From Lysinibacillus fusiformis (GTDB lineage Bacteria; Bacillota; Bacilli; Bacillales_A; Planococcaceae): a DNA stretch of 64,000 nt. Location of the stretch: assembly GCF_016925635.1 (NCBI RefSeq), contig NZ_CP070490.1, positions 1,302,001 to 1,366,000 on the forward strand, written 5' to 3'. The notes under the pieces were generated by a model. That model was not told where the DNA came from. It ran no database searches and worked only from the letters and a program-made list of their open reading frames with translations. Positions 44,911 to 53,071 of this stretch are shown here, in pieces; position 1 is the stretch's first letter, and every line of letters starts with the position of its first letter. A program made the translations under genes and the position numbers.

Positions 44911-46077
44911 TTATTTAGCTAATTGCATGGCTGGTCCAAAGAATTCATAGTGAATTTTTTCATCTTTCACGCCAATTTCCTGTAAATTTTTAATAACCGC
45001 TTCCATAAAGCCTACAGGGCCACATACATAAACATCTGCATTATCAGCTACTTTTTCAGCTAGTAATTCTTTTGTAATAAGCTTGTCTTCATCTGAGTAT
45101 AAAGCTGTATATGATGCATTCGGTAATACGTTTACTTTCTCTTGAATGTCATCACTGAACGCTACAACCTTCTCATTACGAGCACATTGGATAAAGTTCA
45201 CTTCATTCGCTGCATTATCATTTAAAGATTGCAACATACTGTTTAAAGGTGTTACACCGATACCGCCACTTACAAATGTAATTGGTGCAACCGTTTCTTC
45301 TAACACAAATAATCCAGCTGGAGCACTTACATCTACTAAATCTCCAACTTGTAAGTGATCGTGAATATAATTCGACACTTTACCATTTGGCGTATGATCG
45401 CTTTCACGTTTCACTGAAATACGATAGCCATCTTCTGCACTTGCTTGTGAAAGTGTATATTGACGGTTCATTAAATACTCTTCTCCTGGCACTTTCACTC
45501 GAATGGAGATGTATTGACCTGGTTCATAAGTTGGTAGAGGTGAACCATCTTCATTTACAAAATAAACAGAAGTTACTAAGTCACTTTCCACAACTTTTTT
45601 CGCCACTTTTAATGGTTTAAATAGACGCCATCCACCATTGTTCACAGTTTTTTGGTATAACTCTTCTTCTACTTGAATGAAAATATCTGCGATAACGCCA
45701 TATGCCTCGGCCCATGCACCAATAATGTCATCAGTTGCTGCATCACCAAGTACTTCTTTAATCGCTTTTAATAAGTTTTCCCCAACGATTGGGTAATGTT
45801 CAGGTAGAATTCCTAAACTACGGTGTTTATGTGCAATAAGCATTACTGCTGGTAAAATTGCTTCTAAGTTTTCAATATGAACTGCTGCAGCATAAACAGT
45901 ATTAGCTAGTGCTGTTTGCTGACGACCTTGCTCTTGGTTCGTGTGATTAAAAATATTCAGTAGTTCTGGATGAGCTTGAAACATATTTTTATAAAACGTC
46001 TTTGTGATTGCAACACCATGAACTTCTAATACAGGTACTGTTGCTTTAATGATTTGAATTGTTTCTTGTTTTAACAT
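44911..46077 (-). CDS. hmp: Flavohaemoglobin, nitric oxide dioxygenase
   Basis: 388 aa from the ATG at 46077 (GAAAGGATGG upstream; homologues start MLKQETIQ), not the longer upstream reading frame, which would cover the operator. Globin domain (1-140) with the proximal His in [13 protein letters not shown] domain with [11 protein letters not shown] domain with [11 protein letters not shown] and the C-terminal [10 protein letters not shown]. It converts NO to nitrate. The divergent gene is nsrR. Confidence 0.94.
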   Translation of the reverse strand: MLKQETIQIIKATVPVLEVHGVAITKTFYKNMFQAHPELLNIFNHTNQEQGRQQTALANTVYAAAVHIENLEAILPAVMLIAHKHRSLGILPEHYPIVGENLLKAIKEVLGDAATDDIIGAWAEAYGVIADIFIQVEEELYQKTVNNGGWRLFKPLKVAKKVVESDLVTSVYFVNEDGSPLPTYEPGQYISIRVKVPGEEYLMNRQYTLSQASAEDGYRISVKRESDHTPNGKVSNYIHDHLQVGDLVDVSAPAGLFVLEETVAPITFVSGGIGVTPLNSMLQSLNDNAANEVNFIQCARNEKVVAFSDDIQEKVNVLPNASYTALYSDEDKLITKELLAEKVADNADVYVCGPVGFMEAVIKNLQEIGVKDEKIHYEFFGPAMQLAK

Positions 46078-46168
46078 ATCGCTTACCATCCTTTCGTGAT
46101 TACAATATAACGCTTTCATTCTCTTAAAGCAATATCTAAAATACATCTTTAACAAAATAGACATATTT

Positions 46169-46187
46169 GATGCATTTTAAATACATC
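46169..46187. promoter_or_regulatory. NsrR-type operator in the hmp-nsrR region
   Basis: GATGCATTT-T-AAATACATC, nearly the Bacillus NsrR palindrome (ATGTATTT/AAATACAT). A further half-site AAATACATC lies near 46139-46147. Position fits repression of hmp. Confidence 0.75.
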
Positions 46188-46267
46188 TTTAAAAATAGGT
46201 TGAAGATATTATACTTCAATGTAAAAATGCTATAATTATTTTGAATTATAGAAAGTAGGGTGTTCGG

Positions 46268-46705
46268 ATGCGCTTAACTTTATACACGGACTACTCTCTG
46301 CGCACACTTATCTATTTAGGCGCAAAGGAAGATGGTCAATTATCAACTATTCAAGAGATCTCAGATGCTTATAATATATCGAAAAACCATTTAATGAAGG
46401 TGACACACCAGCTTGGGTTATTAGGTTACATTGAAACAATTCGTGGACGCGGTGGTGGTATTCGCCTTGCTATCGATCCAAAAACCATTACCATTGGTGA
46501 AATTGTGCGTCATACAGAAGAGGATTTTCATCTTGTAGAATGTTTCGATAAAGAAAATAACCTATGTAAAATAGCTCCAGAATGTCAATTAAAAGGTGTG
46601 CTGTATGAAGCTTTGCAAGCCTATTTGAACGTGTTAGATCAATACACCTTGGACGATTTCCTTCATTCTAAGGAAAAATTAATGGCTCTACTGCTCGGTA
46701 AATAA
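46268..46705 (+). CDS. nsrR: Rrf2-family nitric oxide sensor NsrR
   Basis: 145 aa. N-terminal winged helix with SLRTLIYLG and the recognition helix region NISKNHLMKVTHQLGLLGYI. The Fe-S cysteines lie in VECFDKENNLCKIAPEC with spacing CX7CX5C, the same as in Bacillus NsrR (92/100/106). NO destroys the cluster and releases hmp. GTAGGGTG precedes the ATG. Divergent from hmp. Confidence 0.92.
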   Translation: MRLTLYTDYSLRTLIYLGAKEDGQLSTIQEISDAYNISKNHLMKVTHQLGLLGYIETIRGRGGGIRLAIDPKTITIGEIVRHTEEDFHLVECFDKENNLCKIAPECQLKGVLYEALQAYLNVLDQYTLDDFLHSKEKLMALLLGK

Positions 46706-46742
46706 AAATACCCGCTCAACATTTGTTGAACGGGTATTTTTT
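46704..46742. terminator. Bidirectional terminator
   Basis: AAAAATACCCGCTCAACA / TGTTGAACGGGTATTTTT between convergent nsrR and GNAT genes. Confidence 0.85.
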
Positions 46743-46753
46743 TATGAAGTTGC

Positions 46754-47734
46754 TTATAATTGCTTTGCAAAGAAAATCATATCCAATGCACGAATACCAT
46801 TTTCATAAATTGGTTCTGGGTAATGACTGAAGAAATCCTTTTCAATAGCCTCCATGCGAAAGCCTGCTTTTTGATAAAAGGCTATATTATCAATACTTGA
46901 GTTCGCCGTTCCAACCAACACCGTTTGATACCCATCCTTTTGGCATTTTTCAGTAAGTTGTCGCAATATCTCTTTGCCTATTCCCTTCCCTTGATACTTT
47001 GGTACAATAGCAATATTTTTCAATTCAATTGTAGTATCGGTTTGAGGAACGACTAATGCCACTCCCACCAGCATTTCTCCACAATTAATTTTATATAATG
47101 TACCCATATCTAAATATTTCCGAACCGCCACTTCACTTTCATCCGCTAATAAAAGCTGAGGTAAAAATGTCTCTCTGTTTCCTTCTACCTTCTCTAGTGA
47201 TGTTCGATAACGGACATAATCTTCTCGTTCAAAAACATTTAACACACATGGTTGCTTTTCCTTCACTTCTAACCACGAATGCTCCTCAGGATAATCTTTT
47301 TCCACCCCTACTCGAGCAAAAGATAGCTTTTCTTGGGCTTTTTGTGAACGGATATTAACCTTTCGTGCTCCTGCAAAAACACGTGATAAGCCCAACTCAA
47401 AAAACGCAATATCTAAGATAGCCTTTTTTGCTTCAAGATTATAGCCCTTCCCCCAAAATTGATAGCCAAGCCAAGAGCCGATATGACAGCTCTTTTTATG
47501 ATGGTCTATAAACATCAGAGATGTAACACCAATGACTTGCCCCTCCTCATTTAAAACCACACGAGGAACGGTTTTACCTTCGTCTTCATCTATACGTTCA
47601 CGCTTAATAAAATGAATCGTGTCTTCTACCTTGCCAGCAGGTAAGCCAAGGGCATCACGAACCTGTGGCATAGAAGACAACGCATGCATAGCCTCGGCAT
47701 ATTTGATATCGTGTCTCACTAAAGTTACCGTCAT
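46754..47734 (-). CDS. Double-GNAT acetyltransferase
   Basis: 326 aa with two GNAT folds. The N-terminal one (about 1-165, RimJ/RimL-like) contains GSWLGYQFWGKGYNLEAKKAIL and the C-terminal one (about 185-326) the acetyl-CoA loop IVPKYQGKGIGKEILRQL followed by VGTANSSIDNIAFYQKAGFRM. Acetyl acceptor unknown. Fusion of a RimL-like and a standard GNAT is uncommon, but both halves look intact. Confidence 0.85.
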   Translation of the reverse strand: MTVTLVRHDIKYAEAMHALSSMPQVRDALGLPAGKVEDTIHFIKRERIDEDEGKTVPRVVLNEEGQVIGVTSLMFIDHHKKSCHIGSWLGYQFWGKGYNLEAKKAILDIAFFELGLSRVFAGARKVNIRSQKAQEKLSFARVGVEKDYPEEHSWLEVKEKQPCVLNVFEREDYVRYRTSLEKVEGNRETFLPQLLLADESEVAVRKYLDMGTLYKINCGEMLVGVALVVPQTDTTIELKNIAIVPKYQGKGIGKEILRQLTEKCQKDGYQTVLVGTANSSIDNIAFYQKAGFRMEAIEKDFFSHYPEPIYENGIRALDMIFFAKQL

Positions 47735-48061
47735 CTTCTATTCTCCTTTATTTCTGTTAACAATACATTTTCTTTATTGTAAAGCTTACGAAAATCTTTT
47801 TCATCGATTGGAACATACATAAAATGTAATAATCTTTGTAGCTTTACAAACTACTTTAAATAAAGGCAACAAAAACTACATCAAAACGAGTTATAAAAAA
47901 GTTTACTTTATTAATGCTTTCATTATTCCTTTCAATAAAAAGATCAACTGTATTTTATGCATTACTCGCTTTGCAACATTTCATTATAAAACACTTATTG
48001 TAAAATATATAATTTTTTCCACAAAATTTTTGACATGGTATTTTTGTAATGTTATCACTTG
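47735..48061. other. AT-rich region upstream of the broken secreted-protein gene
   Basis: No ORF of note. A TTGACA hexamer near 48030 followed after about 17 bases by TATCAC could be the promoter of the broken gene downstream. Confidence 0.35.
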
Positions 48062-48506
48062 TTGGAATTTAATTCAAAATTAAAAAGTAAACTGAAGAAG
48101 TATTTTGGTAAGTTAGCTTCTGTAGCCTAAGCTACAACTATTGTCGGTGGTGGATTATGCTAGTGCTCCTGAATTAGAAACAAATGCAATAGGAAATACA
48201 TACGAGGTTCCTGCACCAGCTTTAGAAGAATCAATTAACTCAACAGATGAATTTAAAGTTACAGTTACTTTTGTACCTGTGGATGGAGAAGAGATAGGTA
48301 TCCAACCTCGAGATGCTACACATGAAATATTTGTTGGTCAACCATTCAAAATGCAGGGTACCCACCATCTACTTTTATACGGAATGAATGCTATCGAACT
48401 TAAAGGGAATCTGGCTATTGGTAAAAATGTAGGTACAGCTCAAGTTAAAGCTTTTAAATCAGATGGATCTGTCCTTGGCGTTTATACTTTTGTAGTAATC
48501 AGATAA
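48062..48506 (+). pseudogene. Secreted hypothetical protein broken by a nonsense codon and a frameshift
   Basis: From the TTG at 48062 the frame reads MEFNSKLKSKLKKYFGKLASVA, then TAA at 48128-48130, then ATTIVGGG: a classic basic-hydrophobic signal peptide in which TTA or similar has become TAA. The frame ends at 48163, and the mature part (VDYASAPELETNAIGN... to VVIR) continues in the frame one base away to 48506. The mature domain (about 115 aa, beta-rich) is not recognised. An unknown short form from the TTG at 48141 cannot be excluded, but it has no ribosome-binding site or export signal. Confidence 0.6.
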
Positions 48507-48519
48507 TTTGAAATACTAG

Positions 48520-48673
48520 ATGAGGCTGGGACAGAACTAGATTATATTGAAAAACAATAAAAATGGATATTAGCTTTTTCACTTTAAGAAGTTAAATATG
48601 CCTTCCTAAATCAAAAAAATGTTAGACCAATTATATCTTGGTCTAACATTTTTTCTTTTTGTCCCAGCCTCAT
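48520..48673. repeat. Nested inverted-repeat element
   Basis: Outer arms ATGAGGCTGGGACA (48520-48533) and TGTCCCAGCCTCAT (48660-48673) are perfectly complementary over 14 bp. Inside them a 17-bp perfect stem AAAAAATGTTAGACCAA / TTGGTCTAACATTTTTT (48614-48630 / 48638-48654) would act as a terminator. GAGGCTGGGACA-type ends are common in Firmicute intergenic elements. Confidence 0.7.
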
Positions 48674-48720
48674 TTTCTTACGATTAGTCAACTTTATTTA
48701 ATGAATAATTTATATTTTTA

Positions 48721-48764
48721 TGAGTGTGAAGTGGTGAGGGATATCCCTCATCACTTCACACTCA
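48721..48764. repeat. 44-bp near-perfect palindrome
   Basis: Arms TGAGTGTGAAGTGGTGAGGGAT and ATCCCTCATCACTTCACACTCA with no spacer and one wobble. TTTTTA follows on the plus strand. It may be a terminator or cruciform between the repeat element and the insertion sequence. Confidence 0.7.
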
Positions 48765-48841
48765 TTTTTAGATACGCCAAAAAGACCTGACGATTTTTAT
48801 TTTTTTCGAAAGGTCATTATGATATAGTTCTATGTAGGTGA

Positions 48842-50065
48842 TTACGATTTCTGAGCTGGTAGTGCGGACTCATAATCGTAAAGAATGCCATGCGTCAGTA
48901 ACTGAAATGTCACTTTCAGAAACTTATTGATGCAGGCGATGATCGCAACCTTATGAGGCTTCCTCTGAGGTTGCTTTTTTAATTTGTAGTAATAGTCCAC
49001 AAAATGATTCGGTTTTCCTTTAGCCATAAGCATGGCGCACACCATAAAATATAAAATCTTTCGTAAATGTTTGTTTCCTCGTTTATTAATTCTGTCTCGA
49101 TATTGCATATTCCCAGACTGGTACCGCATAATATCAATGCCTGCGTAAGCGTTCAGTTGTTTCGCATTTTGAAAGCGGTGGATGTCACCAATCTCTCCAA
49201 TTAATCGGCACGCCGTTGAATCGCCAATTCCAGGAATCGATCGAAATACTAGATATTCTTTTCGTCCTTCCGACAATTCCACCATCTGTTTCACAAGCGT
49301 ATCTTTCTTCTCTTGTAAATCCGCAATGCGAGCTGCGTAATCTCGTGCTTGATCACAACGAATATCTGTTGGTTTAATCGCGGGGTAACTATTTTCAGCT
49401 GCTTCTAATAATGTAATAGCTTTAGCCTCCGCACGCATTAGCGAGAGGTTTTTTCGCGTATTGGCCTTTAAACGATTTTTAATCATCGTTTTTGAATGGG
49501 CTTGTAAAAGTGCGGGGTGTGGATAGAGTTGTACAATATTTAAAAATAGTGCTGAACTCGGTGTAATCAGCTTTTCTAATTCTGGAAAACTCAGCTGTAA
49601 AATGGCATGCATTCTACTTTTGAGTAAAATGATTTCTTCATCAATTTCATCGTAGTAACGAGTCAGTGCACGCATCTGTTCATAATAATCGTCTTGTATG
49701 TACGTTATTTCGCGTTCCATTTTAAAATGAGTCTTCGCAAGTTCATGGGCATCACTAGTATCGGTTTTATGACGACGCATCGTTGCCATCTGTAAATTCG
49801 CTTCAAGTGGATTCATGCGGCAGTATGCGTAGCCGTAATCTTTGAAAAATGCTTCGATAGGTTTTGAATAGGTACCTGTTGCTTCAAATACGATAGCTGG
49901 TGCTTGTCCATCTTGTTTTGACATCTCTACTATTCGTTCGTGTAATCGCTCAAAATCACCGCGTGTATGAAGTAGCACACCTTCGAATTCACATTGGCGG
50001 TGACCATCATAAATCGCAACAGTACTTTTTCCTTTACTGACATCTAACGCAATAACATGTTTCAT
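48842..50065 (-). CDS. IS110-family transposase (DEDD recombinase)
   Basis: 407 aa from the ATG at 50065 (AAAGGAGAAG upstream). The N-terminal RuvC-like DEDD domain has ALDVSKGKST, VFEATGTYS and HKTDTSDAHELA, which give the four acidic residues. A coiled middle (about 150-270) leads to the C-terminal Transposase_20 domain with FRSIPGIGDSTACRLIGEIGD and the serine in RYQSGNM. No frameshift or truncation, so it looks active. IS110 enzymes recombine DNA guided by a structured RNA made from the element's own noncoding end. Confidence 0.92.
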   Translation of the reverse strand: MKHVIALDVSKGKSTVAIYDGHRQCEFEGVLLHTRGDFERLHERIVEMSKQDGQAPAIVFEATGTYSKPIEAFFKDYGYAYCRMNPLEANLQMATMRRHKTDTSDAHELAKTHFKMEREITYIQDDYYEQMRALTRYYDEIDEEIILLKSRMHAILQLSFPELEKLITPSSALFLNIVQLYPHPALLQAHSKTMIKNRLKANTRKNLSLMRAEAKAITLLEAAENSYPAIKPTDIRCDQARDYAARIADLQEKKDTLVKQMVELSEGRKEYLVFRSIPGIGDSTACRLIGEIGDIHRFQNAKQLNAYAGIDIMRYQSGNMQYRDRINKRGNKHLRKILYFMVCAMLMAKGKPNHFVDYYYKLKKQPQRKPHKVAIIACINKFLKVTFQLLTHGILYDYESALPAQKS

Positions 50066-50069
50066 CTCA

Positions 50070-50250
50070 TTCTTCTCCTTTTGACCAATCATAGAAGCCT
50101 TCACAGTACCTTATCGATTCCACTTTCTTATACACGATCTCTTGGACCCAACATACTAAACTGATTCATATAAGGGCATGAAGTTAGCCGGTTTAATATA
50201 CGGACTCACAAATGGTCCCAGAGGCTGGTCGGCTTTTCTTCACTTCTACT
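50070..50250 (-). ncRNA. Candidate bridge/seekRNA region of the IS110 element
   Basis: About 180 bases of noncoding sequence directly 5' of the transposase, where IS110-group elements encode their bridge RNA. Local inverted matches such as GACCAGCCTCTGG and AAGCCGGCTAAC-like segments could form loops. The fold and guide loops were not computed. Confidence 0.35.
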
Positions 50251-50251
50251 A

Positions 50252-50294
50252 TAAAAAAATAGTAGCACAAACCATGGCCTTGGTTTGTACTACT
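50252..50294 (-). terminator. Terminator of the sigma/anti-sigma operon
   Basis: AGTAGCACAAACCA / TGGTTTGTACTACT hairpin (one mismatch) followed on the minus strand by TATTTTTTTAT. Confidence 0.78.
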
Positions 50295-50307
50295 AATGTT
50301 AGTATGT

Positions 50308-51450
50308 TTATTTTTGTGAATTAATAGGTAGTGTAACCTCTAGTTCAGGAATATATTGAATCTTTGGTTCACCATTTTCATCCATTTGAAATGCACCCAT
50401 TTCATTTTCATCAAAGAGGTATATATACGGCTTAAGGGTTATTGTTTTTGGAACAGATTCAAACGGGTTGTACCGAGAATCCGTAATCTTATCGCTTCCA
50501 TTCGTAGCATGCCAACCATTACCACCAATTAATTTAAGTTTGCGACCTTGATCATCAAAAACATCTATACCCATCGTTAGTAAAGGTAGTGTGAAAGTTG
50601 AGTTATCCATTAAAACGAGTCTTGTAGTTATTCCTGTTGTTATTGGTGTCAGTTGAATCTGTTCAACAGTAAAATGTATATTATCGTATTTCCTACTTAC
50701 ATTAGGTTGTAAGGTCACATAGTCTTCAACTTTATTTTTCACAGGAATATCAATTTTCAAAGGATCTTCTATGCCAGTTATTGAAGTAAATAACGTCAAA
50801 TTAAATTGTTCGGGGAAAGAAGCTCCTCCCTGATTACTCAAATCCGAAAACTCAATAATAGCAGAATCTTTATCTTTACCATTGTGTATCATAGGATGGA
50901 CAGAATTAGAATCATTCGCAGCAAAAGAATCAACAGAATTACCATTTATAAACAATTCGATATCACTGATTTGTTCTATTAAATTTCTTTTTGAAAATTC
51001 ACCTTCTGTTTGAAGACGTTCAATAGCAATTGAAACACGTGTACCGTCATACACTACTTCAGATACACTTAATGTAAAACCATCTTTAGTAACACTTGTA
51101 TGAAGTTTCGTTGAAAGTCCTTTTTCATCAGCAGTTTTAAGACCTAAATCACCCGCAAGTTTAAAAATTGATGATAGTACTGGTACTTCCTTCATTGTTG
51201 CTGCCATCGTTGGTGAAATTAAGCCAGTGATAAATACCAGACTAAAAATCATTGCTGCAGAGGCTGTCATCATCATCACTCTTTGGCGCATTTTCTTATG
51301 GGTTCTAAAACTTTCTGGCTGCTTTGAGTTACGTTTATTTTCATATTTGTTCATAGTACGATTAACTAAATCAACTTCTATAGGTGTTTCTCGAATAAAC
51401 CTTTCTATCTGATCTAACTCCTTATCCTCCAGTTTTGAACGAGTGTCCAT
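50308..51450 (-). CDS. DUF4179-domain transmembrane anti-sigma factor
   Basis: 380 aa. A cytosolic N-terminal region (1-60) with LDQIERFIRETPIEVDLVNRTM, one helix (about 63-82), then an extracellular DUF4179-type domain (MKEVPVLSSIFKLAGDLGLKTADEKG is its typical opening) and a beta-rich C-terminal part (about 240-380). Such proteins hold a cognate ECF sigma factor at the membrane. It overlaps the sigma gene by 29 bases and has GGAGGGG before its ATG, so translation is coupled. Confidence 0.85.
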   Translation of the reverse strand: MDTRSKLEDKELDQIERFIRETPIEVDLVNRTMNKYENKRNSKQPESFRTHKKMRQRVMMMTASAAMIFSLVFITGLISPTMAATMKEVPVLSSIFKLAGDLGLKTADEKGLSTKLHTSVTKDGFTLSVSEVVYDGTRVSIAIERLQTEGEFSKRNLIEQISDIELFINGNSVDSFAANDSNSVHPMIHNGKDKDSAIIEFSDLSNQGGASFPEQFNLTLFTSITGIEDPLKIDIPVKNKVEDYVTLQPNVSRKYDNIHFTVEQIQLTPITTGITTRLVLMDNSTFTLPLLTMGIDVFDDQGRKLKLIGGNGWHATNGSDKITDSRYNPFESVPKTITLKPYIYLFDENEMGAFQMDENGEPKIQYIPELEVTLPINSQK

Positions 51451-52012
51451 AAATATCCCCTCCTAACATATTTTCCTTCATCAATTTTTTACGTAATCGT
51501 TCATACTTTTTTCTTACTGTGGCTGCTTTCATATCCATAATGGCAGCAATTTCATCAAAGCTATACTCCTCAATAGAATGAAGTAATAAAATCCTTTTTT
51601 CATCTACATGTAAGTTTTCCAATAGCCTATGTACCATTTCATCATATTCAGGTATCGGAACTTGCGTCTGCTTCACCTGTTCTTGCTTCAGATTTAGCCA
51701 AAATTTATAGCCCTTATTTTTGGCTTTTATGACATCAATACAATGATGGTGGGCAATTTTATAAAGCCATGCTGACAAGGAAACCGTATAAGAAAATTTA
51801 TGAATATTTTCTAATCCCTTAATAAAAATATCTTGTGAAGCATCCTCCGCCTCCTCTTTGGTTCCTAGCATATAGTAACAATAAATATAAATTTGCTTTT
51901 GAAAACAACGAATGATTTCTGCATAGGCACGTGTGTCACCTGATTGAACTTGCTCCACAATGGATTGAATATCTATATCAGCCCGCTCTTTTGATTGATT
52001 TAGTGCAGTCAA
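51422..52012 (-). CDS. ECF-type RNA polymerase sigma factor
   Basis: 196 aa. Region 2 (about 25-95) with AEDASQDIFIKGLENIHKF and the region 2.4-like LSAWLYKIAHHHCIDVIK; region 4 (about 125-185) with LLLHSIEEYSFDEIAAIMDMKAATVRKKYERLRKKL helix-turn-helix. TTG start with AAAGGGGGG eight bases upstream. The cognate anti-sigma gene overlaps downstream, and two copies of a probable self-recognised promoter lie upstream. The stimulus is unknown. Confidence 0.9.
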   Translation of the reverse strand: MTALNQSKERADIDIQSIVEQVQSGDTRAYAEIIRCFQKQIYIYCYYMLGTKEEAEDASQDIFIKGLENIHKFSYTVSLSAWLYKIAHHHCIDVIKAKNKGYKFWLNLKQEQVKQTQVPIPEYDEMVHRLLENLHVDEKRILLLHSIEEYSFDEIAAIMDMKAATVRKKYERLRKKLMKENMLGGDIYGHSFKTGG

Positions 52013-52033
52013 AGTTGTTCCCCCCTTTCCAAT

Positions 52034-52068
52034 CTATATAACTGAAATTAATAGAAGTTTGTGACACT
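52034..52068 (-). promoter_or_regulatory. Probable autoregulatory ECF promoter, proximal copy
   Basis: Minus strand: GTGTCACAAA ... ATTTCAGTTATATAG. It ends 22 bases before the sigma start and shares both blocks with the distal copy. Confidence 0.55.
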
Positions 52069-52171
52069 AGAAAAGAAATTTTAAAAATATTATTTAGATC
52101 CTGAATGTCATCGGGTTACTTAGAGAAATCTTTTATTTCGTACCATCAAAGCTGTTTCTTCCCATCCTCGC

Positions 52172-52206
52172 CTATATAACTGAAATCAACAGCCATTTGT
52201 GACACA
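52172..52206 (-). promoter_or_regulatory. Probable autoregulatory ECF promoter, distal copy
   Basis: Matches the proximal copy at 29 of 35 positions, with the blocks GTGTCACAAA and ATTTCAGTTATATAG unchanged. It is followed by a decayed copy of the sigma ribosome-binding/start region (AACAGCTTTGA). Confidence 0.5.
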
Positions 52207-52224
52207 TAAAAAATTTTTTTCACA

Positions 52225-52257
52225 AAAATAAAACGCTTAAGGGTATCCTAAGCGTTT
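52225..52257 (-). terminator. Terminator of the DUF1648 gene
   Basis: AAACGCTTA / TAAGCGTTT hairpin followed by TTTATTTTTG on the minus strand. Confidence 0.75.
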
Positions 52258-52265
52258 AAGACTCA

Positions 52266-52769
52266 CTATTTTATTTTGTAGCTTGTTATAAACCCTTTAA
52301 TGATTGGGATCAATACACCTATCAATACAATGGGTAGGAACCACCAGCGTAATGAATTTACCTCACCAAGACCAATACGAACCATCTGAACCGATATAAA
52401 AGCAAATAAAATGAGACAGATATTTTTCACTTCATTTAGTATTTTTCTGCTATTCAAATAAAATGCTTTTACATTACTTTCATTTAAACGTACTGGATAA
52501 TTATGCATATGAGGTGCTTTTTCTAGAAGGCCCATTACAATCCATAAAAACAAACCGATGAATGGAAGAATAAATAATTCAATTTTTGAACCCCAGCGAT
52601 CAACCTCACCCATCCCATTAAAATGACCAGGTATTTCATCAGGCAACTTCCCCCAGGCCAATATAATATAAAAGATGGACAAAATAAATATACTACCACC
52701 AATATAGTCCCATATCTTTTCTGATTTTGTTTTAGGTAACTTTAAAATTGGCCTAAACATTTTCTCCAC
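52266..52769 (-). CDS. DUF1648-domain membrane protein
   Basis: 167 aa with four predicted helices (about 27-45, 68-90, 118-135, 140-160). The loop WGKLPDEIPGHFNGMGEVDRWGSK after helix 1 is the DUF1648 signature, seen in SdpI-type and other immunity or regulatory membrane proteins. No SdpC-like toxin or ArsR regulator is adjacent. Function unknown. Confidence 0.8.
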   Translation of the reverse strand: MEKMFRPILKLPKTKSEKIWDYIGGSIFILSIFYIILAWGKLPDEIPGHFNGMGEVDRWGSKIELFILPFIGLFLWIVMGLLEKAPHMHNYPVRLNESNVKAFYLNSRKILNEVKNICLILFAFISVQMVRIGLGEVNSLRWWFLPIVLIGVLIPIIKGFITSYKIK

Positions 52770-53071
52770 CCCTGTTTTTTTCCTTTACTGCTTCTACGTT
52801 ATGACTACTATTAAAGTTTCAAAATTTATGAAAATTGACTTAATATTCAACATTCACCATTAACTATCCCTATTATTAGTAGCATTATAGCTATAAAATC
52901 TACTTTTTTTATTACTTCATATATTAATAATACCCATTTTCAAACTACTAATTACAGTAGAAATACTCATAATACTTTGTAAAATCCATATAATCTGATA
53001 TAAATGATATATATACATATTTCATTATTTTGTAACATTTCTACTAATTACTGAGAAAGGATATTTCAACT
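52770..53071. other. AT-rich region upstream of the third chemoreceptor
   Basis: No ORF or RNA structure recognised. I looked for a SigD-type flagellar promoter and found none with correct spacing. Confidence 0.4.

Larger units (their letters stand above)
48775..50250 (-). mobile_element. IS110-family insertion sequence (ends approximate)
   Basis: An intact IS110-type transposase with a long 5' noncoding stretch and a short 3' flank. The right limit must fall before the anti-sigma terminator at about 50252 and the left limit after the palindrome ending at 48764. IS110 elements make no simple target duplication and often lack inverted repeats, so exact ends cannot be set by eye. Confidence 0.6.

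Noticed and set aside
46200..46251. Two further palindromes in the nsrR promoter as separate operators
   Set aside because: Arms are only 6 and 8 bp of A/T-rich sequence and overlap promoter elements, so chance is likely; noted under the hmp/nsrR finding only.
48141..48506. Intact 121-aa gene starting at TTG 48141
   Set aside because: No ribosome-binding site, and a disrupted signal peptide is readable directly upstream in another frame, so a pseudogene is the better reading.
52980..53010. SigD promoter for the third chemoreceptor
   Set aside because: TAAA and a GATAT-like box occur but the spacing is too short.
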